Source of the DNA: Candidatus Anammoxibacter sp.
GTDB lineage: Bacteria; Planctomycetota; Brocadiia; Brocadiales; Anammoxibacteraceae
Reading direction: 5' to 3'
DNA: 50,926 nt
NCBI GenBank assembly: GCA_021777105.1
Contig: JAIQZQ010000132.1
Coordinates: 1 to 50,926 of the forward strand
In this document: positions 9,560-18,971 of the stretch, one piece after another
Numbering within the stretch: position 1 is the stretch's first letter
How the letters are laid out: each line of letters begins with the position of its first letter
Translations under genes and position numbers: made by a program
The notes under the pieces: generated by a model
Databases searched by the model: none
Told to the model about the DNA's origin: nothing
Seen by the model: the letters and a program-made list of their open reading frames with translations, nothing else

Positions 9560-11035
9560 ATGATAAAAAACAAAAGTTTTTTGGTTGCTTTTTCATTGTT
9601 TGTAGCGCTTTTACAACCGAACCTTCGAATTCTTTTCGCGGATGAAGCCTTAGCCGTCAATAATGTGGTTGACTGGGCGTACCAGTTGCAGGAATATGAT
9701 AAAGGGTTGAGCAACATCAAAGATTCAAAATATGATTTGATTGTTATGGACTACTCGTTTTCAGGCGGCACTGAAGATGAATTTACCAAAGATGAGATTG
9801 ATGTGCTTAAATTCAACGGGGCTTGCGAGCGCAAAATAATTCTATCGTATATGAGCATTGGCGAGGCCGAGGAGTTTCGGTTCTATTTTGACGATATGCC
9901 GAAAGACCTTTTGTTTAAAGAGCCTAATCCGCAATTCCCGGATAACATAAAAGTGCGTTTTTGGGATGATAGATGGAAAAAGATTATTTTCGGCAATGCG
10001 GATGACACGGCGCAAAAGAGTTACCTTGACAGAATTATTGACGCGGGTTTTGACGGAATCTATCTTGATATCATTGACGCTTATGAGTTTTGGGGGCCTA
10101 AAGATATAGACGGCAATGGTGAAAGGGAAACCGCTGCTGTGGATATGATTGATTTTGTGGCGTCAATTGCTGAATATGCAAGAGATGTCAGAGGGAAGAA
10201 AAATTTTATAGTTGTTCCTCAAAACGGGGCAGGGATAATTGATTCTTCAAGTTATCCATTTGCTGACGATCCTGAAAAAGAAGCAAACACTCAAAAACAA
10301 AAATATTTCAACGTTATTGACGCCATAGGCGCCGAAGACACCTTCTTTTTCGGCAATAGAGATAACAATAACATACTTAATATTCAGGATGACACAGTTG
10401 AACTATTAAACCAGTTTCGCGACGCAGGAAAAGTAGTTTTATCTGTGGACTATGTGCAGACACAAGAGAAAATTGACGAATTCTATAACCTGGCTTCGGG
10501 TGAAGGATATGTTCCTTACGCGACAACACGCGAACTTGACACACTGATAATTAACAACACTCATGAACCCATTTGTAATAGCGCCGTCGGCAATGGCGAG
10601 CCGCCTGAATCACCCACCCTTTCCCCAACCCCAATTGAGACATCAACCCCATTGCCTGCGCCCACCCCTTCCGCAGGGAAACAATTTTCAGTTAATTGCG
10701 ATCAGGAGTTCACAAAAGGCCCGGCTAATCTTGACAAAATTATCATTAATATAGGTCAAGAGGAGACATGTTCAATAAGCCTGGCGTTAAACTCCCCGGA
10801 AATGAAGGTAAAAGTTGTGACAAATATAAAACCCGGAATGAGGAAGTCAATAATAATCACCCCATCAACCGGCGCAACAGACGTGAACGGAGAATTACAA
10901 TTCACAATAACAGCAACAAAAAAAGGCATTGATTGGGTAGCATGGGCAATCCCGAATGAGAAAGGGAAAATCAATTTCAGCAGAAAGTCCTACGATTCCG
11001 GCTTTGCATGGGGAATGTTTGTGGAGGTTGAGTAA
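9560..11035 (+). CDS. Secreted GH114-like (MJ1477/TM1410 family) glycoside hydrolase with C-terminal beta domain
   Basis: A signal peptide (about 1-28) precedes a TIM-barrel-like domain (about 30-330). It has VMDYS (63-67), ILSYMSIGEAE (94-104) and GIYLDIIDAYEFW (166-178), whose acidic residues fit the catalytic Asp/Glu of the family. Members of GH114 include endo-alpha-1,4-polygalactosaminidases acting on exopolysaccharide; the substrate here is not known. A Pro/Thr linker (about 350-375) leads to a beta-rich domain (about 376-491) unlike the catalytic part. It lies 65 bases after the che block on the same strand. Wsp-like systems control matrix production, so a role in exopolysaccharide turnover is a plausible inference only. 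Confidence 0.8.
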   Translation: MIKNKSFLVAFSLFVALLQPNLRILFADEALAVNNVVDWAYQLQEYDKGLSNIKDSKYDLIVMDYSFSGGTEDEFTKDEIDVLKFNGACERKIILSYMSIGEAEEFRFYFDDMPKDLLFKEPNPQFPDNIKVRFWDDRWKKIIFGNADDTAQKSYLDRIIDAGFDGIYLDIIDAYEFWGPKDIDGNGERETAAVDMIDFVASIAEYARDVRGKKNFIVVPQNGAGIIDSSSYPFADDPEKEANTQKQKYFNVIDAIGAEDTFFFGNRDNNNILNIQDDTVELLNQFRDAGKVVLSVDYVQTQEKIDEFYNLASGEGYVPYATTRELDTLIINNTHEPICNSAVGNGEPPESPTLSPTPIETSTPLPAPTPSAGKQFSVNCDQEFTKGPANLDKIIINIGQEETCSISLALNSPEMKVKVVTNIKPGMRKSIIITPSTGATDVNGELQFTITATKKGIDWVAWAIPNEKGKINFSRKSYDSGFAWGMFVEVE

Positions 11036-11192
11036 GTAATTTTTCAAGCGTAAAATAGCGTCATATAATGCCAGGCATATTTGATAATGAACACAGGCAA
11101 GGATGCGTGTGCCACTATTTATGAAAATTTTAGAAATTGCTCAATTTAGTTTAAACCGTTATTTCTTATTATGGGCTGAAAAGCGTAAGGGA
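11036..11192. other. Convergent intergenic region with degenerate palindrome
   Basis: This is the gap between the GH114 gene (+) and a barrel gene (-). Around 11092-11117 there is a degraded copy of the CACAGGCA/TGCCTGTG palindrome found intact at 14374-14402. No clear terminator with a U-tract was found. Confidence 0.35.
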
Positions 11193-12698
11193 TTAGAAAT
11201 AAACAATGAGGGATGTTAGGAACATGTTTTCTATGGCGTCAATTTGTGTGCCGCCTAGGCCGACATCGCCGCCTTCCATGTCTCTGATATAGCGGAATTG
11301 ATAAGCGGCGTCGAGGCTGAACCTTTTGGTGGTTAAACCGGAGCCGAGGCTAAAGCCCCATACGTCGGTTGGCGCGCCGTCGAACTCGATTGAGCCGTTT
11401 GGGTTAACGCCTGTGGCGGCCCCCATAGAAGGCCTTGGCTCGTAAAAGAGCCCGCCTCTAAACGCGATAACCTCTTTTTCCCTGAACATCAAATATTCAG
11501 AGCCGAACCTTACGGCGTATGTATCGTCGATCTCAGCGTGTTCGCTGCCGCCTAAAGGCCGATTATTTACTGTGTCAAAATCTACTTGATTTACTGTGAT
11601 AACACCTGCAGGCTCTCCTGTCTCAGGATCTATAAGCTCTCCGGTAATTGTGTTTACCTTTGTTTTTTGAACCCATTCGCTCCAGTCCGTCCAGGTGGCG
11701 TCGAATGAAAACGACAAGGCGTCGGAATGCCTAAACGCCAAACCAAGGCCTATTGACATAGGTTGATCCATTTTCACCCTTGATGTCTGCGCAAATAATG
11801 GAGAGCCTCCTCCTGCGCCAGGCTGAAACGGAAATGCAATTTTTGACGAGCCTTTCGTCTCCTGATCAAATCGCGCGGTATAAGGAGAATGGAAAACAGC
11901 TCCAAAAGTTAGCAATTTACTCTCTTTTTCCCATACATCCCATAAAATCCCCGTAGTGATATTTGCGCCGTGATAATCCAGTGATGAAGTCTTTTGTTTA
12001 AAATCTGTTGTCATAGGATCGCCAAAAAGAAGGCCGCGACCGGAGCTGTCTATCGTCTCGGTCCAACCATGCGAGCCGAAATATTCGTCGTCGAAGATAT
12101 TTACCGTCATTCCAAAAGTCAGCTTTGGCATTAACAACACGGCAATACCCGGCGACAACGCGCCGACTCCGCCGCTTGACTTGAATTTGAAATCTTGTTT
12201 AACAAACAGCGGAGGACTGGAAGGGTCAATAATTTTTCTATCGAAACTGATATCTGCATGAAAATCGGAAATCTGGTGATAGTTTATTGCGGCTACAAAA
12301 TTTTTGCGCAAAAATCTAAATGGGTAAGCAAAGCTTAAAAAATTGACATCCCAACGAGAAACATCTTCCTCGTTTAAGCCGTTGCCCAAAAAGAACGCCC
12401 CGGTAGAAAAAGTGTCGGTGACGCTAAAGTCCTGATCCGTCTGCATAAAAGCTCCGACAATCGAGGCTTCGGGCTTTTCCAGTTGAATAAGCCCGGCCGG
12501 ATTCCACGAAGCCGCAGTCGCGTCATCGGCCACGGCTATAAACGCGCCGCCCTGCCCCAACGCGCGCGCGCCGGAACCAGTGGGAAGCGGTATGGATTTC
12601 ACAGGAGGAGGCGCGAACTGCGCATTTACCGAGTTAATACTAAAAACCAATATTTGCGCAAATATTAACGCAAAAACAACAAAAAACCTTTTATTCAT
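11193..12698 (-). CDS. Outer-membrane beta-barrel protein, FadL/PorV-like (paralogue 2)
   Basis: A signal peptide ends near NAQFAPPP. It is followed by the conserved N-terminal motif GSGARALGQGGAFIAVADDA and TAASWNPAGL, typical of OmpP1/FadL/PorV-like barrels. Alternating beta-strand pattern fills the remainder, and the chain ends in an aromatic residue (LIVYF), as expected for BAM-assembled porins. The 501-residue protein is a close paralogue of the one encoded just upstream at 12861-14303: the first 75 and last 50 mature residues are nearly identical, while the middle loops differ by substitutions and indels. FadL-type barrels import hydrophobic compounds; PorV-type ones serve secretion. 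The sequence does not decide between them. Confidence 0.85.
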   Translation of the reverse strand: MNKRFFVVFALIFAQILVFSINSVNAQFAPPPVKSIPLPTGSGARALGQGGAFIAVADDATAASWNPAGLIQLEKPEASIVGAFMQTDQDFSVTDTFSTGAFFLGNGLNEEDVSRWDVNFLSFAYPFRFLRKNFVAAINYHQISDFHADISFDRKIIDPSSPPLFVKQDFKFKSSGGVGALSPGIAVLLMPKLTFGMTVNIFDDEYFGSHGWTETIDSSGRGLLFGDPMTTDFKQKTSSLDYHGANITTGILWDVWEKESKLLTFGAVFHSPYTARFDQETKGSSKIAFPFQPGAGGGSPLFAQTSRVKMDQPMSIGLGLAFRHSDALSFSFDATWTDWSEWVQKTKVNTITGELIDPETGEPAGVITVNQVDFDTVNNRPLGGSEHAEIDDTYAVRFGSEYLMFREKEVIAFRGGLFYEPRPSMGAATGVNPNGSIEFDGAPTDVWGFSLGSGLTTKRFSLDAAYQFRYIRDMEGGDVGLGGTQIDAIENMFLTSLIVYF

Positions 12699-12860
12699 TA
12701 ATTTTCTATATAAAAAACCAACATTATTATTAACTAAAACCCATAAACATTCAGCGCGCGCTTTGTTTGTATATCATTTTCCTTTTATCAGGTTCTCTAA
12801 AAGATATACATCATATCACTTTAGGATGTTTAATGGAAGCAAGGATTAGATTAGGTTAGG

Positions 12861-14303
12861 TTAGAAGTAAACAATAAGGGATGTTAAGAACATGTTTTCT
12901 ATGGCGTCGATTTGTGTGCCGCCTAGGCCGACATCGCCGCCTTCCATGTCTCTGATATAGCGGAATTGATAAGCGGCGTCGAGACTGTACCTTTTAGTGG
13001 TCAAACCCGCGCCGAGGCTGAAGCCCCATACATCAGTGGGGTCGCCGCTGAACTCGATTGAGCCGTTTGGGTTAACGCCTGTGGCGGCGCCCATTGACGG
13101 CCTGGGTTCGTAAAAAAGACCGCCTCTAAACGCTACGACCTCTTTTTTCCTAAACATCAAATATTCCGTCCCGAACCTTACGGCGTACGTGTCGTCTATA
13201 TCCGCGTGTTCGCTTCCGCCAAGAGGGCGGCTGTTATCAGTGGGAACGTCTATTCTTGTACTGTTAATGCTTGTCGCTTTTGCTTTTTGCACCCATTCGC
13301 TCCAATCCGTCCACGTGGCATCAAATGAAAACGACAATGCGTCTGAATGTCTAAAACCTAGACCAAGGCCAATCGTCATAGGCCAATCCATTTTCATCCT
13401 TGATGTTTGTGAGAACTCATTTTCGTTGACGATTCCATCAAGCGGAAAACTTTGCGTTGAAGAGGCATTCATATGCTGATCAAACCGCGCGGTATAAGGG
13501 GAATGATAAACAGCTCCAAATGTTAGCAGTTTATCCTCTTTTTCCCATACGTCCCACAAAACACCCGTACTTATATTAACGCCATGGTAATCCCTGGATG
13601 AAGTTTTTTGATTAAAAGAAGACGTTACAGGGCCTCCGCTAAAAATCCCACTGCCTAAACTACTAACCGATTCGGTCCATCCATGCGATCCAAAATACTC
13701 ATCATCATAAATGTTGACCGTCATTCCAAAAGTTAGCTTTGGCATTAACAACACGGCAATGCCGGGAGACAACGCGCCCACCCCACCGCTGGATTTAAAG
13801 TTTATATCCTGATTAATAACCAAGGCCGGCGGCGGGAGAATGTCTATTTCTGTCTGATCAAAACTAATATCCGCATGAAAATCGTAAATCTGATGGTAGT
13901 TTATTGCGGCGACAAAATTTTTGCGCAACAATCTGAAAGGATACGCAACGCTTAAAAAGTTAACATCCCAACGAGAAACATCTTCCTCGTTTAAGCCCTT
14001 GCCAAAATCCTGATTAGGATCGGTAACGCTAAAGTCCTGATCCGTCTGCATAAATGCGCCGACAATCGAAGCTTCCGGCTTTTCCAACTGAATGAGACCT
14101 GCCGGATTCCACGAAGCCGCAGTCGCGTCATCGGCCACGGCTATAAATGCGCCGCCCTGCCCCAACGCGCGCGCGCCGGACCCGGTTGGGAGCGGCACGG
14201 ATTTTACAGGAGGAGGAAAGAACTGAGCTTTAGCTGAACTAAAACTAAAAATCAGCATTTGCGCAAGTATTAATGAAACTATAACAAAAATCCTTTTATT
14301 CAT
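12861..14303 (-). CDS. Outer-membrane beta-barrel protein, FadL/PorV-like (paralogue 1)
   Basis: This 480-residue protein has the same architecture as its downstream neighbour: signal peptide ending at KAQFFPPP, the GSGARALGQGGAF motif, TAASWNPAGL, predicted outer-membrane strands and a C-terminal LIVYF. It is the upstream copy of a tandem duplication. The two genes are separated by 162 bases and share long nearly identical DNA blocks at their ends, which suggests gene conversion or recent duplication. The main differences are in predicted extracellular loops, for example near the WTDWSEWVQK region. It lies after the lipoprotein gene, separated by two palindromes. Confidence 0.85.
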   Translation of the reverse strand: MNKRIFVIVSLILAQMLIFSFSSAKAQFFPPPVKSVPLPTGSGARALGQGGAFIAVADDATAASWNPAGLIQLEKPEASIVGAFMQTDQDFSVTDPNQDFGKGLNEEDVSRWDVNFLSVAYPFRLLRKNFVAAINYHQIYDFHADISFDQTEIDILPPPALVINQDINFKSSGGVGALSPGIAVLLMPKLTFGMTVNIYDDEYFGSHGWTESVSSLGSGIFSGGPVTSSFNQKTSSRDYHGVNISTGVLWDVWEKEDKLLTFGAVYHSPYTARFDQHMNASSTQSFPLDGIVNENEFSQTSRMKMDWPMTIGLGLGFRHSDALSFSFDATWTDWSEWVQKAKATSINSTRIDVPTDNSRPLGGSEHADIDDTYAVRFGTEYLMFRKKEVVAFRGGLFYEPRPSMGAATGVNPNGSIEFSGDPTDVWGFSLGAGLTTKRYSLDAAYQFRYIRDMEGGDVGLGGTQIDAIENMFLTSLIVYF

Positions 14304-14373
14304 TAATTTCCCCTATAAAAAACAACTTTTTATTCGGCGCCTATAAATTAAGCGAATTTAAAATTCATACAAA

Positions 14374-14402
14374 AGTGGCACAGGCATCCTGCCTGTGCCA
14401 CT
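14374..14402. repeat. Perfect palindrome (agtggcacaggca arms)
   Basis: This is an inverted repeat with 13-base arms AGTGGCACAGGCA / TGCCTGTGCCACT and a 3-base loop (TCC). It lies in the gap between the lipoprotein gene and the first barrel gene. A degraded version is visible near 11092-11117. It is a dispersed REP-like element rather than a coding feature. Confidence 0.8.
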
Positions 14403-14420
14403 GTATGACCAAAAAACATT

Positions 14421-14445
14421 TGGAGCAGTCTACAAGACTGCTCCA
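14421..14445 (-). terminator. Palindrome with T-tract on the minus strand; probable terminator made from a dispersed repeat
   Basis: Perfect 10-base arms TGGAGCAGTC / GACTGCTCCA surround TACAA. On the minus strand the stem is followed within about 4 bases by a run of six T. It lies 12 bases downstream of the lipoprotein gene's stop, so it is well placed to end that transcript. Related palindromes occur at 42086-42112 and 43163-43189. Confidence 0.6.
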
Positions 14446-14456
14446 GCCTAAAGTGA

Positions 14457-16559
14457 TTATTTTGTAATAACCAAATCTTTCTTTTCAACGGCGTCGTCGC
14501 CTCTAATTATTTTAGCCATGCTGGCCTGTTTATCGACCTGAACAATCTGAGCAACTGCGTCAAGAGGCTCTTTGATCTTCATCATTCCCAGATCAACTTC
14601 TCTAAACAGAAGAAATTTCATGCCGAGCGAAGCTCCAACATCACTGCCGAAGTCAACAAAGAAACCTTTCTTTGAGACATAAACAACTGAGCCTTGCAGC
14701 ATTGGAAACTTCTGTTTCATCTTTAACGCAAGCCCTTTAAGAAGCCAGCGCATATCGTCCACACCTTTGTTTTCGCCATAAACATCGGCGGTTGCCAAGA
14801 CTTTTGTAGTTTCAGTGTCTACAAGGTTTAAAGAGACGTTAATGCTTTTGTCGTCCTCAACGATTGCGCCGAAAAACATGCCTTCGGCGGCCCTTATTTT
14901 GCCTATTTTAACCACGCTTTCAGCGGAATTCAAATCAGAATTGCTTATCTTTTGCTCGTTTAACAATTCCAGCAGCTTCTCTTTATCGCGTTCAACAAAA
15001 TTAAAACGCTTAGGCTCTTTCTCAAAAGACTGCATCAGCATAGGGTACACGGTATCTGACGTCGCAGAGCTAAACCCTACTCGTTTAAACGGCATCAACG
15101 CCACGGTATATCTTGCGTCGCTTTCAAGGAATTCATATGTCTCCTTTTTGACTGTTGTCGGCTCAAGGGATATTTTGTTCCCTGAAACGTCTTCGGCGGT
15201 AAGGGTAACATTGTTATCCCCTTCTTCAAGAGTGAGTATGTGGTTAAAGAAGACATGTTTAGCGGAGTTGCTTTTGATCTCCTCGTCGTTTATGAACAAT
15301 TTGGCTATGCCTGTTTTATCCTGCGCTTCACCGCTGATAACATAATGTTTATCGTAAACAGTAACCGCCTTTAAGTCTGTGTCTATCTTTGGAGGATTAA
15401 GATCCTGCCCATTGCCGGATTGCGCGGGAGGCTGATTTAAAGCGGAAGCGACCAATGAGTTATCGGTTGAAGCCAATTGAGCGTAATGTTCATCATGAAC
15501 AGGGCTAAACAGACGTTTTAAAGGATCTATCCGCCCGTCTATATCCAACCACGCGGCTTTTCCTTTAAGAGAATATTCGCCAAACACCTTATTGCCGGCA
15601 ACGTCAACGGCTTCTAACGTAATCTTGCTTTTCAACGCAATATCTATTGTTTCATTAAAAGCAATCTCCTTGCCTATATTTATCGCGATTTCCTTGCCGT
15701 TGACCATGAATTTTTCAATTCCGTAATCATCAACCAGCGAGCCTTTTAAAACCAATGTCTTTTGTTCTATGGATTCGCGTTTTGGTGAATCGTCAAGCAA
15801 AATTACAGGCGATCTCATATCCAGTGTAAGCTTTAAATCACGGCTTGTCTGATTGCCAACCAGGTCCATAGCTTTAATTGATATGGTGTTTTCACCAGGC
15901 TCAAGTTTTAGCTTTCGATCAAAATCAAGGTCTTTTTCAGCCAACTCTATAAATAGTTTGCGGTTGTTTACCCATACCGCGTTTGAAAAGTAATCGTCGT
16001 TAATTGTGCCTTTTAAACTAATATCCTCTGAGTTTACAAAATCGCCGTCTTTATATGACGCCACCTTGATGACGGGGGCGTTTTTGTCCAGACCATTTTG
16101 CGTCAAAAGGGCAAGGCGTGATTTATTTAGATAAAATTTGGCCTTTGCGGAGTCAACCGTTTGCAACGACGCTTCAAGCTCATTAACAGCCTCATCAAAC
16201 TTGCCTAAATTATAATAACAAACGCCAAGTTCCCGATGCGCAAAATATTCCCAAAAATGCATCCCGTAACTGCGCGCCGCCCTTTGATCCATTGACCTCA
16301 CTTTTATAGCCTTTTGCAAGTCAAGAACAGCGTCGTTATAAAAACCGCCGTCCGCAAGCCAGCAGGCGCGGGAATAGTAATTCCACCACTTGCCTCTGTG
16401 CAGATTAAAATCGCTCAAAATCTGCTCCCTGGAGCGGTCTGGCTCAAACTGATCCCGCCAACCATCAGTGCTTACAGGGGTTACGGTAGAACACGAAACT
16501 GCGATAAAGATTGAAACAGCAAATAGAGCAGCTATTTTAATCTTTGTAAATACTTTCAT
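14457..16559 (-). CDS. Lipoprotein with TPR, Ig-like repeats and CsgG/LpoB-like C-terminal domain
   Basis: This is a 700-residue lipoprotein: a hydrophobic N-terminus ends in IAVSC with lipidation Cys23. Order of parts: TPR-like helices (about 40-150); two Ig-like/cadherin-like beta repeats with GENTISIKAMDLVGNQ-type signatures (about 158-335); a linker; a third such repeat (GDNNVTLTAEDVSGN, about 390-470); a CsgG/LpoB-like alpha/beta domain (VALMPFKRVGF, FVERDKEKLLELL, AEGMFFGAIV, about 480-610); and a FlgT-like end (VYVSKKGFFVDFGSDVG). The ATG at 16559 has GAGGAG 8 bases upstream and is preferred over a TTG at 16574. It begins 57 bases after the caspase-like gene. The role is probably at the outer-membrane or periplasmic interface; the mechanism is unknown. 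Confidence 0.78.
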   Translation of the reverse strand: MKVFTKIKIAALFAVSIFIAVSCSTVTPVSTDGWRDQFEPDRSREQILSDFNLHRGKWWNYYSRACWLADGGFYNDAVLDLQKAIKVRSMDQRAARSYGMHFWEYFAHRELGVCYYNLGKFDEAVNELEASLQTVDSAKAKFYLNKSRLALLTQNGLDKNAPVIKVASYKDGDFVNSEDISLKGTINDDYFSNAVWVNNRKLFIELAEKDLDFDRKLKLEPGENTISIKAMDLVGNQTSRDLKLTLDMRSPVILLDDSPKRESIEQKTLVLKGSLVDDYGIEKFMVNGKEIAINIGKEIAFNETIDIALKSKITLEAVDVAGNKVFGEYSLKGKAAWLDIDGRIDPLKRLFSPVHDEHYAQLASTDNSLVASALNQPPAQSGNGQDLNPPKIDTDLKAVTVYDKHYVISGEAQDKTGIAKLFINDEEIKSNSAKHVFFNHILTLEEGDNNVTLTAEDVSGNKISLEPTTVKKETYEFLESDARYTVALMPFKRVGFSSATSDTVYPMLMQSFEKEPKRFNFVERDKEKLLELLNEQKISNSDLNSAESVVKIGKIRAAEGMFFGAIVEDDKSINVSLNLVDTETTKVLATADVYGENKGVDDMRWLLKGLALKMKQKFPMLQGSVVYVSKKGFFVDFGSDVGASLGMKFLLFREVDLGMMKIKEPLDAVAQIVQVDKQASMAKIIRGDDAVEKKDLVITK

Positions 16560-16616
16560 GTTAAAGCTCCTCAAATTTAAATAATGATTAATAATTTCAT
16601 TTTAAATAAACGCAAA

Positions 16617-18800
16617 TTATAACTTTCTCTTGCTTGAAATTCGTTCCCTGATCTTTGCCGCGATGCTTTTTGCGTTGGCTAAAGACGAGTCATCAGATTT
16701 GAAACTGCATTCAATTGTGTCCACAAGGGTTGTGGCGGTTTCAACGATCTCCATACTTAAAATAATATCATCGCTGTCGTAAGATTGGAAAACCCGGCTA
16801 AAACAGATAAAATCGGCTCCTAAAATTCGGCCTATTTCTACTCTATACAACTCATCGGCAAGAATTGAGCCGCCCATCCTTTGTTCGCGCAAAATATCTT
16901 CCTGATGTTGAAGGTCGCGCTCAACTATGCTGATTTTGCTCTCTTTAATCAGTTCGTCAACAACTCTCATTCTCAGTATATCCAGATTTTTCTGACTGGA
17001 TAGAGTATGCATGTTCGCCGTAAATCGTTTGATTGAGATCGGCACGCCGGTTGGCTGCGCAATTCTTACAGGCTTTTTTTCAAGCGCAACAGGCGGTTTT
17101 TGAGCGGCCCCGCCTTGAGCGGCCATTTGTTTCAATCGCATCTCTTCAAGCTCTTTTATCAGGCCGTCAATGCTATCCTTTAGTTTTGACTCGTCTATTT
17201 TCGGAGCAACATAGGTTTTTTGTTCAGCGGCTTTCACTCCGCTTTTTTGTGGTTGGTATTTAACTACGGATTGCTTATCGGAACCGGCGGACCTCATGGC
17301 AATGTAAACATTGCTTGTCTCGTTTGGGTTTACATAAACCAGCTTATTGTAATCAGGCAAACCTTTCTTCTTTACGTTTACCTTAACCGCTCCGGGAGAA
17401 AGCTCTTTTACTAAAGGCTCATCTGAGCACGTTTTGCCTACAAATTTGCCGTTTAGAAAGATATTTCCGCCTTCTTCTGTTGAGTTGAGGCTAAGGGAGC
17501 CTTTTAGTTCAACCGGAACTTTGCCCTTTTCAGAACCTGCTTTTTTATCATTATTCACCACAACCGGCAGAAAGCCGATTGGTAGATTGTTGTCAAAATC
17601 GCCTGTTATTACCGGATGCTGGGCGTTTTTAGTTTCGCGTTTAACCCTGTTTTCAAGATAATCAAACGCTTCGGCGATTGTCACAATGCCGTTATAGTTG
17701 CCCGCAATATCAGCCTTGCCGTTCAATCCCTCTAAAAGGAAATATGTAAACGCGCCGTGCCCGTTGCCCCATTTATCGGATTCCAAAGAAACTTCGCTTG
17801 ATCTGCTGGCGGTAATCATGGCCCAGCCCTCTTTGGTAGTGCTCAATGCAGACAACGCGCTGTTAATTGAATTGGAAAAACCCCTTGTGCTGAACCCGCC
17901 TTGCGCTATGCCTCCCGCATGGCATGCGTCGGCAAAAAATATCAACCTCTGCGCGGAGATATACCTTTTCATATCCATGTTTACATTTTCCATGTGGTAT
18001 GAAGTGGAAGCCAGGCGTTCCAACTCGGAGTCATGAGTTAAAAGGTAGAGATTTTTAGGCCTATCAGGCTCTGGTTCGCCGTGGCTGGCGATATAGACAA
18101 CTACAAAATCATCGTCAACGGCCTGTTTAAGATAGTTTGTAAAAGCGTCCTTTACGTTTTTTAATGTAGCGTCTTTGTTTTTTAGCAACAAAACATTCTC
18201 GGATTTAAAGCTGCCTCCGTTTGGACTTATTAAATAATCGTAAAAAGATTGGGCGTCGCGGTCAGCGTATTTTAGAGCCGGTATTTTCGGATCTTTAAAT
18301 TCAGATATGCCTATAATAACTGCGTACCTTTGGATATTAGCGTCTTCAAAGTATTTTGAAGGAATAGGCGGCGGGTTGCCCCTTAGGGTAAAGGCCCCGA
18401 AATCTTCCTGGCTACTGGCGGACACCGGCAAATCAGAATCTATCCTTATATACCCGCTTCCAGATGCGTCGTCAACTGACTTGGCCTCGCCTTTATGAAC
18501 CGTGCCTTTCTCCTCCCCTATTTCCACTACGCTATTTTCTAAATATTTTTCTTCGATCTCGCTATAATAATAGAGAACCGTCACTCCCGCGCCTTTTCCG
18601 ACCTCAATTTTGTCGCCGGCCTTTAACTCCTGCATCTGCGAAACTTCAACCTTTTCGCCTTTTTGGCCGGAGATGAGCCAAACGTCTCCCATCAGATCTT
18701 TAACCATAGCGGTTTCATTAGCGGATACAGCTAACGCATTTGCGCCTGAAACTACTAAAAACATAAAAGCGATAGCCAATAAAAGCCTTGCTTTTGCCAT
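16617..18800 (-). CDS. FecR-caspase (peptidase C14)-PEGA-CsgG-like secreted protein
   Basis: A signal peptide (about 1-24) is followed by a FecR-like beta domain (about 33-100). A caspase-fold domain (about 157-400) has the dyad H240 (YIASHGE) and C293 (FADACHAG). A PEGA domain (about 432-500, GNIFLNGKFVGK) follows, then a coiled Lys/Gln region and a CsgG-like C-terminal domain (about 595-727; SIVERDLQHQEDIL, GADFICFSRVF). Both catalytic residues are intact, so proteolysis after basic or acidic residues is possible but specificity is unknown. The start at 18800 has AAAGGGGG 7 bases upstream. It sits between a CHASE2 cyclase and a lipoprotein that also ends in a CsgG-like fold, suggesting one envelope-located pathway. 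Confidence 0.85.
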   Translation of the reverse strand: MAKARLLLAIAFMFLVVSGANALAVSANETAMVKDLMGDVWLISGQKGEKVEVSQMQELKAGDKIEVGKGAGVTVLYYYSEIEEKYLENSVVEIGEEKGTVHKGEAKSVDDASGSGYIRIDSDLPVSASSQEDFGAFTLRGNPPPIPSKYFEDANIQRYAVIIGISEFKDPKIPALKYADRDAQSFYDYLISPNGGSFKSENVLLLKNKDATLKNVKDAFTNYLKQAVDDDFVVVYIASHGEPEPDRPKNLYLLTHDSELERLASTSYHMENVNMDMKRYISAQRLIFFADACHAGGIAQGGFSTRGFSNSINSALSALSTTKEGWAMITASRSSEVSLESDKWGNGHGAFTYFLLEGLNGKADIAGNYNGIVTIAEAFDYLENRVKRETKNAQHPVITGDFDNNLPIGFLPVVVNNDKKAGSEKGKVPVELKGSLSLNSTEEGGNIFLNGKFVGKTCSDEPLVKELSPGAVKVNVKKKGLPDYNKLVYVNPNETSNVYIAMRSAGSDKQSVVKYQPQKSGVKAAEQKTYVAPKIDESKLKDSIDGLIKELEEMRLKQMAAQGGAAQKPPVALEKKPVRIAQPTGVPISIKRFTANMHTLSSQKNLDILRMRVVDELIKESKISIVERDLQHQEDILREQRMGGSILADELYRVEIGRILGADFICFSRVFQSYDSDDIILSMEIVETATTLVDTIECSFKSDDSSLANAKSIAAKIRERISSKRKL

Positions 18801-18971
18801 AATAAGCCCCCTTTCAAACAAAAAATTCTATATTAAAAATAAACAAAATTTTTTAAACATTACAATCTTTGTTATTGTATCAACTGCGCCGGCTTATGTC
18901 TGTGATTTTAGTCACCAATTTAAAAAAATTATCTGTTGCCTGATAGCCCTTACAACCATTATAAAGCAATA

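Noticed and set aside
14815..15345. 176-codon + strand frame inside the lipoprotein gene
   Set aside because: Antisense to clear TPR/Ig/CsgG coding sequence; no family features.
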